Of a DNA stretch of 64,000 nt, positions 18,501 to 25,146 are shown in pieces. The DNA is from FEN-1073 sp963780865 (GTDB lineage: Bacteria > Chloroflexota > Anaerolineae > Anaerolineales > RBG-16-64-43), in assembly GCA_963780865.1 (NCBI GenBank), contig CAWADT010000020.1, positions 1 to 64,000 of the forward strand, given 5' to 3'. How positions within the stretch are numbered: position 1 is the first letter of the stretch; each line of letters starts with the position of its first letter. The notes under the pieces are model-generated. The model was not told the DNA's origin, did not search any database, and saw only the letters and a program-made list of their open reading frames with translations. The translations under genes and the position numbers were made by a program.

Positions 18501-18722
18501 GATTTCCGACTCGGTCATCCAGCGGGAGTCCTCGTCCGGATATCCTTCGGCGTAAAGGTTCTGCAGCCGGCTGCCGAGCGCGTCGAGCACTGCGCGCGGA
18601 GCGGTGCTTTCCGAGGGAATCAAAATCAGTTTGCGGTATTGCCGCTCGGATTCCAGCCGGATCAATTCCTCGACGGCGGGGTCAACTTTCGCCAGCGTGC
18701 CGCGCACCAGGAAATCGCTCAT
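15599..18722 (-). CDS. glyA-gcvT: serine hydroxymethyltransferase-GcvT fusion, one frameshift
   Basis: Fusion of two folate enzymes of one-carbon metabolism; 1040 aa after correcting one base. Residues about 1-430 are SHMT, with the PLP lysine in TFTTHKTLCGPRG. Residues about 470-640 are a segment I cannot assign. From about 650 (LHEIHKALGAKMVPFAGWEM) the protein is GcvT, the T-protein of glycine cleavage. Near 15944-15946 one extra base (TTT where TT is needed) throws the frame. Removing it restores GIGQAGFESYVKPHKPWFIG and runs into VRMAHPGNAVLDEQGRPIG and the stop at 15599. Uncorrected, the frame runs on to 15303 in meaningless sequence. AGGAGCAACC precedes the ATG. Both activities make methylene-THF, so the fusion is metabolically sensible. 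Other gcv genes are not in the window. Confidence 0.9.
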
Positions 18723-18840
18723 GGGTTGCTCCTGTTATTGAAGTTTTGCCCTTTGCGGGAAGAAGGGGAAGCCGTTCTCTCGACCGGAAATCCGAATGGG
18801 GAATTGATCTGCTCCCGTTCGCCTATCACCGGCCGGGCTG

Positions 18841-18914
18841 TGGGCGGAACAGGGTTCGAACCTGCGACCTCATCTGTGTAAGAGACGCGCTCTGACCAAC
18901 TGAGCTATCCGCCC
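18841..18914 (-). tRNA. tRNA-Val (anticodon UAC)
   Basis: Cloverleaf read on the minus strand: acceptor GGGCGGA/TCCGCCC, D arm GCTCAGTTGGTCAGAGC, anticodon stem CGTCT/AGATG with loop CTTACAC (anticodon TAC), T arm GCAGG-TTCGAAC-CCTGT with a G-T pair. The 3' CCA is not encoded. Confidence 0.95.
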
Positions 18915-18923
18915 GTCGAGACA

Positions 18924-18929
18924 ATTATA
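18924..18929 (-). promoter_or_regulatory. extended -10 promoter for tRNA-Val
   Basis: Minus-strand GCTGGTATAAT, an extended -10 (TG-n-TATAAT), ending ten bases before the tRNA 5' end. Confidence 0.5.
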
Positions 18930-18957
18930 CCAGCATGGTGTATGGAACCAGTCCGCG

Positions 18958-19113
18958 ATTCCTCGGCTACAAGAGCGGTCTCGGAATGACACCCGCAGAA
19001 TGTCATTCCGAGGCCTTCGAAGAAGGCCGAGGAATCGGCAATGCGTGGGTGCTGACCAGAATGATTTGTGGAACCAGTATGCGATTCCTCGGCTACAAGA
19101 GCGGTCTCGGAAT
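18958..19113. repeat. ATTCC-TC hairpin repeats 1-3 (GIY-YIG-associated family)
   Basis: Three hairpins: 18958-18987, 19005-19035 (opposite orientation) and 19084-19113. Each has ATTCC/GGAAT outer arms, an unpaired TC/TC (or GA/GA) internal loop, and a variable inner stem (GGCTAC/GCGGTC in 1 and 3, GGCCTTC/GAAGGCC in 2). They are followed by GACA. Hairpins 1 and 2 are head to head. A tail with GATTTGTGGAACCAGTATGC joins hairpin 2 to 3. Confidence 0.85.
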
Positions 19114-19144
19114 GACATTTGTGTCGATTGAAAAAGGATTAAAA

Positions 19145-19150
19145 TATAAT
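19145..19150 (+). promoter_or_regulatory. -10 box of the GIY-YIG gene
   Basis: TATAAT 35 bases before the ATG in an AT-rich stretch; a -35 (GTGTCG, 18-base spacing) is weak. GGGGG lies five bases before the start. Confidence 0.4.
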
Positions 19151-19185
19151 CCTTATGGACCGTGGTAGTAAAAAAGGGGGATTAA

Positions 19186-19470
19186 ATGACACACACCTAT
19201 TATGTTTATATCCTCGCCAATCAAACTCGTCGATTATGCGTCGGAGTAACAAATAATTTGATCCGACGCCTGAGGGAGCATCGAGCTGGGATTTGTTCGG
19301 TCTTTGCCCATCGATATACTATGGAATGCTTGGTTTATTCCGAAAGCTCACGTGATATTAATTCTGCTATTCGTAGAGAGAAACAAATTAAAGGTTGGCG
19401 ACGAGAAAAGAAGGTCGCACTCATTGAATCCATGAACCCGAATTGGGTGGACCTGGCGTCGGGGTGGTGA
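19186..19470 (+). CDS. small GIY-YIG nuclease family protein
   Basis: A 94-aa single-domain GIY-YIG protein. It has YYVYILANQ, then LCVGVTNNLIRRLREHRAG containing the conserved Arg, a His, YSESSRDINSAIRREKQIKGW with the conserved metal-binding Glu candidate, and a basic C-terminus. The second Tyr of the classical motif is replaced (CVG rather than YIG), seen in many small UPF0213/URI-like members. It is cleaner in A/T than its neighbours (AATAATTTGATC), suggesting transfer. It is bracketed by hairpin repeats of one family on both sides (18958-19113 and 19504-20531). The biological function of this subfamily is not established. Confidence 0.9.
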   Translation: MTHTYYVYILANQTRRLCVGVTNNLIRRLREHRAGICSVFAHRYTMECLVYSESSRDINSAIRREKQIKGWRREKKVALIESMNPNWVDLASGW

Positions 19471-19503
19471 AAGACAGAGGGGAATTGTATCCTTGCGTTA
19501 CCG

Positions 19504-19533
19504 ATTCCTCGGCTGCTAAAGCAGCCTCGGAAT
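19504..19533. repeat. ATTCC-TC hairpin repeat 4
   Basis: Perfect version: ATTCC, TC, GGCTGC, loop TAAA, GCAGCC, TC, GGAAT, then GACATC. It lies directly behind the GIY-YIG gene. Confidence 0.85.
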
Positions 19534-19573
19534 GACATCTACTGCGCGAATTGCAACCTTGGGAGACGCCGCG

Positions 19574-20365
19574 ATGAAATTGAATTACGTGGATGACGGA
19601 AACGTTTTCGATTGGGGCAGAATTTCCCGCGATTACGCCGCCTATCGGCCGGGCTATCCGGAGGAATTCTACGAATTATTGTTCCGATTGGGGATTGGGA
19701 TTCCCGGGCAAAAAATTCTGGACCTGGGAACCGGAACCGGCGTGCTGGCCAGGGCGTTTGCCAGGCGCGGCGCGCTGGTTACCGGTGTGGATATCGCCGA
19801 GGAACAACTTCGTGAAGCCATGCGGTTGTCGGCCGGGGAGAATCTTAAAATCGATTATCGTATTTCCAAAGCGGAAGATATCAATTTCGAACCGGATTCC
19901 TTCGACGTTGTTTCGGCCGGCCAATCGTGGATGTATTTTGATCCGTGTATTCTGGTTCCGAAGCTGCAGCGAATATTGAAAGCTCGCGGCCGGCTGGCAT
20001 TAACGCACCTCAATTGGCTGCCTCGCCGGGATCCGATCGCGCGGCAGAGCGAAGCGCTCATCTTGAAATTCAATCCCCGCTGGACCGGGGCAGATTGCGA
20101 CGGGACGGCCCCGCCGAAGTTTATGGATTCGCTAGCTGCTTTCCGATTGACTACGTTTCATACGTATGAGTCGGAAATGCCCTTTACGCGCGAATCCTGG
20201 CGCGGGCGGATCCGCGCCTGCCGCGGGATAGGGGCAAGCCTGACGCCCGAGCAAACAGCGGTTTTCGACCGGGAGCATGCGGTGCTGCTTGGGAAAATCG
20301 CGCCCCCCGAATTTACAATCCTTCACCAGATCGTTTTGCATATATTGGAGAATGAGAAAACATAA
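19574..20365 (+). CDS. class I SAM-dependent methyltransferase
   Basis: A 263-aa methyltransferase of the Rossmann type. Motif I is ILDLGTGTGVLARAFA (about 47-62), motif II ends GVDIAEEQL, and motif IV is DVVSAGQSWMYFD. The acidic residue of motif I and the Asp after strand 2 are present, so SAM binding is expected. The ATG at 19574 (MKLNYVDDGN) has GGGAG in front; a start at 19532 would place the N-terminus inside the hairpin repeat. Substrate unknown. The similar order WxxAQSWHW is seen in small-molecule methyltransferases. Confidence 0.88.
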   Translation: MKLNYVDDGNVFDWGRISRDYAAYRPGYPEEFYELLFRLGIGIPGQKILDLGTGTGVLARAFARRGALVTGVDIAEEQLREAMRLSAGENLKIDYRISKAEDINFEPDSFDVVSAGQSWMYFDPCILVPKLQRILKARGRLALTHLNWLPRRDPIARQSEALILKFNPRWTGADCDGTAPPKFMDSLAAFRLTTFHTYESEMPFTRESWRGRIRACRGIGASLTPEQTAVFDREHAVLLGKIAPPEFTILHQIVLHILENEKT

Positions 20366-20377
20366 AAAAAGTCCGCG

Positions 20378-20531
20378 ATTCCTCGGCCGCTAAAGCGTCC
20401 TCGGAATGACATCTGAAGTATGTCATCCCGAGGAGCCGGAGGCTCCGAGGGATCGGTAATGCATGGAAGCTGACTAGCGTGATTTGTGGATGATGTCCGC
20501 GATTCCTCGGTCGCTAAAGCGGCCTCGGAAT
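20378..20531. repeat. ATTCC-TC hairpin repeats 5-7
   Basis: Hairpins 20378-20407, 20425-20453 (opposite orientation) and 20502-20531. Inner stems are GGCCGC/GCGTCC, GGAGCC/GGCTCC and GGTCGC/GCGGCC. In hairpin 6 the outer arms changed together to ATCCC/GGGAT, a compensated pair. The tail GATTTGTGGATGATGTCCGC links 6 to 7, as in the 18958 cluster. Confidence 0.85.
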
Positions 20532-20550
20532 GACATTTTACTGGGAGGAG

Positions 20551-20556
20551 TACAAT
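20551..20556 (+). promoter_or_regulatory. -10 box placed for a leaderless MBL gene transcript
   Basis: TACAAT ends seven bases before the ATG at 20564. The upstream ATGACA (20530-20535, 15-base spacing) could act as -35 and is formed by the end of hairpin repeat 7. Confidence 0.4.
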
Positions 20557-20563
20557 CCACCGA

Positions 20564-21394
20564 ATGGCGGACGGAATGCGTTTTCGCTGGCTGGGCGCCG
20601 CCGGAATGGAGCTGGAATGCGGCGGCGAACGGCTGCTGGTGGATCCTTACCTCTCCCGCGTGCCATTCAGGCACCTCTTCTACGGTAGACCGAAAACCAA
20701 TTCGGAATTGATCATGCTTCACCTCTCGCCGTCGCGAGCCGTATTAATCACCCATCCGCACTACGATCATCTGATGGATGTCCCCGTTATTTGCAAGGAA
20801 TTCCGCGCGAGCGCCTACGGCTCCGCATTTACCGCCGCGCTCCTTTTAGCCAACGGCGTTCCCTCTAAAAATATTCATACCATTCGGGCGGGTGACGAAT
20901 TCCAGGAAGGCCCGTTTTCCGTTAAAGTGTTCCCCGGCGAACACACTCGAATTGCAGGAGTAATGCCTCACGCTGCCCCGCTGCCAAAAGCATTGCATCC
21001 TCCCTTGAAACTCGGCGACTACCGAATGGATTGCATGTATTCTTACAAGGTATCCGCCGGCGGACAATCCTTGCTTTTGTGGAACACCCCGTCCGCGGCG
21101 GATGCGCCGGGGGCGGACGTGCTGGCGATCACGACCTCCCGTCCGCCAGATGCCTGGCGCGAAGTGATTGCGAAGGTCCGGCCCCGGGCCACTATTCTGA
21201 TCCATTGGGATGATTTCTTCTCGCCGCTCTCGCATCCGCTTAGGCCGATGTTCGCCCCGCCGAGCTTGCGAGCCCGGTTCCTCCGGAGAATGGATCCGCA
21301 CGAATTTGCCCGATCGATGGAAGTCCTCGGCCCGAGGTGCAAAGTTTTTATTCCTGAGATCTTTCAATCTATGGAATTGAGGGATATATTTTAA
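20564..21394 (+). CDS. MBL-fold metallo-hydrolase (UlaG-like)
   Basis: A 276-aa metallo-beta-lactamase-fold protein. The metal motif is THPHYDHLMD (HxHxDH, about 63-72), with further ligands GEHTR and ILIHWDDF (the late His). The N-terminus FRWLGAAGMELECGGERLL(V)DPY matches UlaG/YcbL-like phosphodiesterase or hydrolase families rather than beta-lactamases. The substrate is unknown. It appears to be transcribed alone; the start has no clear Shine-Dalgarno at good spacing. Confidence 0.88.
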   Translation: MADGMRFRWLGAAGMELECGGERLLVDPYLSRVPFRHLFYGRPKTNSELIMLHLSPSRAVLITHPHYDHLMDVPVICKEFRASAYGSAFTAALLLANGVPSKNIHTIRAGDEFQEGPFSVKVFPGEHTRIAGVMPHAAPLPKALHPPLKLGDYRMDCMYSYKVSAGGQSLLLWNTPSAADAPGADVLAITTSRPPDAWREVIAKVRPRATILIHWDDFFSPLSHPLRPMFAPPSLRARFLRRMDPHEFARSMEVLGPRCKVFIPEIFQSMELRDIF

Positions 21395-21447
21395 AACGGT
21401 TGTGAAAAAATAATCAGTACACGGAGGCAATGGCCGTCATGCCCGCG

Positions 21448-21503
21448 CCTGCCCCCGCGCTCGCCCTTGCGCCCGCCCTCGCGAAGCGGGGGAAGCGGGG
21501 GTG
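21448..21503. repeat. 56-base GC-rich insert, copy 1
   Basis: Starts CCTGCCCCCGCGCTCG and ends AAGCGGGGGTG; it can fold on itself (CCCTCGC with GCGAAGCGGGGG nearby). It splits GCCCGCG from TACTTGGCGGGC; the empty hairpin at 21650-21679 shows the two joined by CG only. Confidence 0.8.
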
Positions 21504-21771
21504 TACTTGGCGGGCATCCAGTTTTATTTTGGTCTGCAAGGAATGGATTCCCGCCTGGGGCACGCGGGAATGACGATCCCGAGAACACACGACAAGTTTG
21601 TCATGTCCGCGGGTACAAAGCGGGCATCCATCATTCGGAAGCAATGACCGTCATGCCCGCGCGTACTTGGCGGGCATCAATTCTATTTTGGTATACAAGG
21701 AATGGATTTATCGCCTGGGGCACGCGGGAATGACGATCCCGAGAACACACAACAAGTTCGTCATGCCCGCG

Positions 21772-21827
21772 CCTGCCCCCGCGCTCGCCCTTGCGCCCGC
21801 CCTCGCGAAGCGGGGGAAGCGGGGGTG
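21772..21827. repeat. 56-base GC-rich insert, copy 2
   Basis: Identical at all 56 positions to copy 1, and in the same loop position of its host hairpin. Confidence 0.8.
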
Positions 21828-22101
21828 TTTTTGGCGGGCATCAATCCAACCAATATATTTTTCCGAATAAATAACAATTATGGTTGCAGGAATTATTTTC
21901 GTCTTGATAATTCTTAAAGGATGATGAGGGCGAATCCCGCTCCATCCGTTCGAATGGCCTACGCTTTTCCTACGATGGGTCGATATTTATTGCGGCGGCG
22001 TGAAGGCGGGAATATTATTCTTCCTGTAAGCCGGAACACACAGGAATAAAGTTCCGGAAAGAAAGGAGGAGAGGCGGGGCAATCTCTCGCAGAGGAAATC
22101 C

Positions 22102-22126
22102 GGGGCGGTCGCAACTTGACCGCCCC
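22102..22126. promoter_or_regulatory. 9-bp inverted repeat over the ffh -35 element
   Basis: GGGGCGGTC (22102-22110) and GACCGCCCC (22118-22126) with a 7-base loop. The right arm overlaps the -35 TTGACC, as an operator would. Confidence 0.45.
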
Positions 22127-22144
22127 TCTCCTTGCCGATACAAT
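22116..22144 (+). promoter_or_regulatory. sigma70-type promoter for ffh-rpsP-khpA-rimM
   Basis: TTGACC (22116-22121), 17-base spacer, TACAAT (22139-22144), about 60 bases before the ffh start. Confidence 0.7.
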
Positions 22145-22203
22145 GCCGGTCATTCTTCCGCCGTTCCGCGGCCATTAGCGGACGGCGGTTTTGCTGAGAC
22201 GCT

Positions 22204-23526
22204 ATGCTCGAAACCCTCTCCAACCGATTGCAGGAAATTTTCCGCCGGCTGTCCCGGCACGGCGCGTTGAGCGAGGCGGACGTCGACGCCGCGTTGCGCG
22301 AAGTTCGCCTGGCGCTGCTCGAGGCGGACGTGCATTTTTCAGTCGTAAAGGATTTTCTCGCACGCGTCCGCGCCCGCGCCGTGGGCAGCGACGTCTCCCT
22401 CGCGCTTAATCCCGCCCAGCAAGTGATCAAAATCGTCGACGAGGAGCTGGCCGCCACGCTCGGGTCGGCCGAGCCCTGGAAACTCACGGGTCCCAAACCG
22501 CGCGTCATCCTCCTGGCCGGGCTGCAGGGGTCCGGCAAGACCACCACGGCGGCCAAGCTCGCCAAGTTCTTCCGCGCCGACGGCGAGCGTCCCCTGCTCG
22601 TCGCGGCCGACGTCCAGCGGCCGGCCGCCGTTCGCCAACTGCAAATCCTCGGTCAGCAGGTCGGAGTTTCCGTTTACACCGCCGAGGGAAAAACCCCGGT
22701 GCAGATTTGCGCCGACGCGCTGAAGCAGGCCGGGCGCGAGGGCGATACGCTGGTGCTGCTCGACACCGCCGGCCGGCAGCAAATCGACGACGCCCTCATG
22801 GCGGAACTCGCTTCCATCAAGAGGACGGTCCATCCGGTCGAATCCCTGCTGGTGGCGGATGCGATGACCGGCCAGGAGGCGGTGCGCATCGCCGAAGGCT
22901 TCCACAAGGCCGTCGTCCTCACCGGATTGATCCTGACGAAAATGGACGGCGACGCGCGCGGCGGGGCCGCGATCTCGATGCGGTCGGTCACCGGGGTTCC
23001 GATCCGCTGGATCGGAATGGGCGAGGGGCTGGACGCTCTGGAGGCGTTCGACCCGGAACGGATCGCCGGCCGGATTTTGGGCATGGGCGACATGCTCGGA
23101 CTGATCCAGCGCGCGGAGGAGGCTTTCGACGCGGGCCAGGCGCAGAAGCAGGCGGAGCAGATTCTGGGCGGCGAATTCACCCTCGAGGATCTTCTTGGCC
23201 AACTGCGGCAAATGCGCAAGCTCGGACCGCTCGGGCAGGTCCTGGAAATGCTGCCCGGCGCCGGGGCGGCGCGGATCACCCCCCAGCAACAGCGCGACGC
23301 CGAAGCCGATCTGCGCCGCAAGGAGGCCATCCTGTGCTCGATGACCCGCGCGGAGCGCCGCCAACCGGAGCTATTGGACGCCAGCCGGAAACGGCGGATC
23401 GCGCGCGGCTCGGGGACGGAGGTCCCGGAGATCAACCAACTGATCCAGCAGTACCGCCAGGCGCGGAAAATGATGAAGATGCTGGGAAAAAACGGGGGGA
23501 GGGGACTTCCCCGGATTTTCGGGTAA
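22204..23526 (+). CDS. ffh: signal recognition particle protein Ffh
   Basis: SRP GTPase that, with 4.5S RNA, delivers nascent membrane and secreted proteins to FtsY. At 440 aa it is normal length. It has the N domain (LSNRLQEIFRRLSRHGALSEADVDAALREVR), the G domain with P-loop GLQGSGKTTTAAKLA, DTAGRQ, LTKMDGDARGG and GMGE, and a C-terminal M domain (FTLEDLLGQLRQMRKLGPLGQVLEMLPG) that binds RNA and signal peptides. A Met-rich tail (ARKMMKMLGKNGGRG) is present. It leads a ribosome-related block. Confidence 0.98.
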   Translation: MLETLSNRLQEIFRRLSRHGALSEADVDAALREVRLALLEADVHFSVVKDFLARVRARAVGSDVSLALNPAQQVIKIVDEELAATLGSAEPWKLTGPKPRVILLAGLQGSGKTTTAAKLAKFFRADGERPLLVAADVQRPAAVRQLQILGQQVGVSVYTAEGKTPVQICADALKQAGREGDTLVLLDTAGRQQIDDALMAELASIKRTVHPVESLLVADAMTGQEAVRIAEGFHKAVVLTGLILTKMDGDARGGAAISMRSVTGVPIRWIGMGEGLDALEAFDPERIAGRILGMGDMLGLIQRAEEAFDAGQAQKQAEQILGGEFTLEDLLGQLRQMRKLGPLGQVLEMLPGAGAARITPQQQRDAEADLRRKEAILCSMTRAERRQPELLDASRKRRIARGSGTEVPEINQLIQQYRQARKMMKMLGKNGGRGLPRIFG

Positions 23527-23651
23527 AATGTAGCTTCTACGGGTTCGGCGGCGGATGCGTATCTGGCCCGGTTCCTTCCAGCCGGGGCTCGCGCCCTCTC
23601 AACGCCGCAGCGAACACCGCAATCCTTTCACACTAGGCAAGGAGTTTTTCT

Positions 23652-24050
23652 ATGGTTCGCATTCGTCTGCGAAAAACGGGCCTGCGCCACCAGCCCTCGT
23701 ACCGCATCGTGGTGGCCGATCGCGAGCACCCGCGCGACGGCCGGTTCCTCGAACTGGTAGGAACCTATAACCCGCGCACCGAGCCGTCCACCATCCTGGT
23801 GGAGGAAGCGCGGATCTACCATTGGCTCGGACACGGAGCGCAGCCTTCCGAATCCGTCGCCAGATTGTTCACTCAAATCGGCCTGACCGCCAGGTTCGAA
23901 CGGCTGCAAAAAGGCGAGAAGCCGGAAACGCTGCTGGCGGAAGCGGAAGCCGCGCAGAAAGCGCGGCCGGTGGCTGCTCAAACCAAACGGGAAGCCCTCC
24001 CGGGCGCGAAGAAGAAAAACAAAACCAAGAAGGAAAAAGCGAAAGCCTAA
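23652..24050 (+). CDS. rpsP: 30S ribosomal protein S16
   Basis: Small-subunit assembly protein. MVRIRLRKTGLRHQPSYRIVVAD and the SPRDGRFLE-type stretch (HPRDGRFLELVGTYNPR) identify it. At 132 aa it exceeds the usual 80-90 aa because of a Lys/Ala/Glu-rich tail after residue 85. AAGGAG precedes the ATG. ffh-rpsP-khpA-rimM is a widespread bacterial order. Confidence 0.98.
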   Translation: MVRIRLRKTGLRHQPSYRIVVADREHPRDGRFLELVGTYNPRTEPSTILVEEARIYHWLGHGAQPSESVARLFTQIGLTARFERLQKGEKPETLLAEAEAAQKARPVAAQTKREALPGAKKKNKTKKEKAKA

Positions 24051-24068
24051 GCGTTTGGAGCGGCGGAT

Positions 24069-24302
24069 ATGGCGATGAAGGAACTGGTCGAGTACATAGC
24101 CAAATCGCTCGTTGACGATCCGGACCAGGTGCATATCTCCGAAGTGGTCATGGGCGCCGACGTGCATCTCGAACTCATGGTCGCGCCGGAAGACCGGGGC
24201 CGGGTGATCGGCCAGAACGGACGAATCGCCAACGCCATCCGATCGCTGCTGTGGGTGGCCGCGGCGCAGGAAGGCCACCGGGTTACGTTCGATATCGTGT
24301 AG
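24069..24302 (+). CDS. khpA: KH-domain RNA-binding protein KhpA
   Basis: A 77-aa single KH domain with the GxxG loop in GRVIGQNGRIANAIRSLL. In other bacteria KhpA pairs with KhpB/Jag and binds many RNAs. It stands between rpsP and rimM, its usual place. Confidence 0.95.
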   Translation: MAMKELVEYIAKSLVDDPDQVHISEVVMGADVHLELMVAPEDRGRVIGQNGRIANAIRSLLWVAAAQEGHRVTFDIV

Positions 24303-24307
24303 CCCAA

Positions 24308-24868
24308 ATGCCGAAAAGCGTAAAACGGCCGTCGAAAAAAGCGAAATTGGGCCTGCCTCCGCAAGGGAGCGGGCCCGCTTTTTTGGCCGTCGCCCGGGTG
24401 CGCCGCCCGTTCGGCGTGAAGGGCGAAACGCTCCTGGAAATCCTCACGGATTTTCCCAGGCGGTTGTTCCAGGCGGAAAAGTTGTTCGTGGGCGAGGAGC
24501 ATCGCCCCCACAGCGTGGCGTCCCTTCGGCGCCATGGGGAGGAGATGCTTCTCCAGTTGGAAGACATCCGCGACCGCGACGCGGCTGAATTATTGCGGGG
24601 ACAAATTCTCTATATCCGCACCGACGACCTGCCGCCGCTGCCGCCCGGCGTTTATTATTTTCACCAGATCGAAGGGTTGGAGGCGGTGACCGAAACCGGG
24701 GAGATCCTCGGCCGGGTGAAGGAAATTCTCAAGACCGGCGCGAACGACGTGTATGTGGTGCGGGGGGCCAGGGGCGAAATTTTGCTCCCCGTCATCCCGC
24801 AGGTGATCCGCGAAGTGCGGTTGGGGGAAGGGCGGATAATCGTAAGGCTATTGGAAGGTTTGGTTTAA
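24308..24868 (+). CDS. rimM: 16S rRNA processing protein RimM
   Basis: Ribosome-maturation factor for the 30S head, binding S19. From the ATG at 24308, six bases after the khpA stop, it is 186 aa. VARVRRPFGVKGETLLEILTDFP marks the N-terminal barrel, and LPPGVYYFHQIEGLEAVT with DVYVVRGARGEILLPVIPQVI the C-terminal PRC-barrel. The first 20 residues are a basic extension. trmD and rplS, which often follow, are absent here; the gene is followed by a large palindrome. Confidence 0.95.
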   Translation: MPKSVKRPSKKAKLGLPPQGSGPAFLAVARVRRPFGVKGETLLEILTDFPRRLFQAEKLFVGEEHRPHSVASLRRHGEEMLLQLEDIRDRDAAELLRGQILYIRTDDLPPLPPGVYYFHQIEGLEAVTETGEILGRVKEILKTGANDVYVVRGARGEILLPVIPQVIREVRLGEGRIIVRLLEGLV

Positions 24869-24884
24869 CAACAATTGTAATAAC

Positions 24885-24957
24885 CATCCCATCCTTTCTT
24901 CCCTACCCCTCCTCCCTTCGGAAGGGAGGAGGGGAAAAGGGGAGGGGGGATGGGATG
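24885..24957. repeat. CATCCCATCC nested palindrome downstream of rimM
   Basis: Outer arms CATCCCATCC (24885-24894) and GGATGGGATG (24948-24957) enclose an inner 14-bp stem (24906-24919 with 24921-24934, TTCG-type turn). A related structure is at 41808-41925. It may stop transcription of the rimM operon although no T-run follows. Confidence 0.75.
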
Positions 24958-24994
24958 CGTGGAATTGTCACTTGCCCCCATCCACACGCTACCG

Positions 24995-25110
24995 ATCCCT
25001 CGCGGCCTGCGGCCACTCGGGATGACATACTTCGGGGGTCATTCCGAGGCACCGCTCTTTGGTGCCGAGGAATCGCAGACTGATTCCACAAATCATCCTG
25101 TATATGAAAT
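24995..25110. repeat. ATTCC-TC hairpin repeats 8-9
   Basis: Hairpin 24995-25023 (ATCCC/GGGAT outer arms) and the opposite hairpin 25041-25073 (inner stem GGCACC/GGTGCC), followed by CTGATTCCACAAATCATCC, the reverse complement of the tail seen at 19053-19075. Confidence 0.8.
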
Positions 25111-25146
25111 ATCACCGCTGGCTTTTATCAGGAAATCGGAGGGTCA

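Larger units (their letters stand above)
21430..21845. repeat. CATGCCCGC/GCGGGCATC tandem repeat array, with nested inserts
   Basis: No gene. Two copies of a roughly 200-base unit. Each has a TCATGCCCGC...GCGGGCATC hairpin, a linker with ATTTTGG and CAAGGAATGGATT, a second palindrome (CGCCTGGGGCACGCGGGAATGACG) and GAGAACACAC. Host hairpins are at about 21436-21519, 21600-21630, 21650-21679 and 21759-21842. The first and fourth carry the same 56-base insert in their loops (21448-21503 and 21772-21827). The two linkers differ at roughly ten sites while the inserts are identical. From 21846 to 22101 I see nothing further. Confidence 0.85.

Noticed and set aside
21430..21845. CRISPR array
   Set aside because: Repeat units are long and irregularly spaced, the linkers are themselves repeats, and no cas gene is present.
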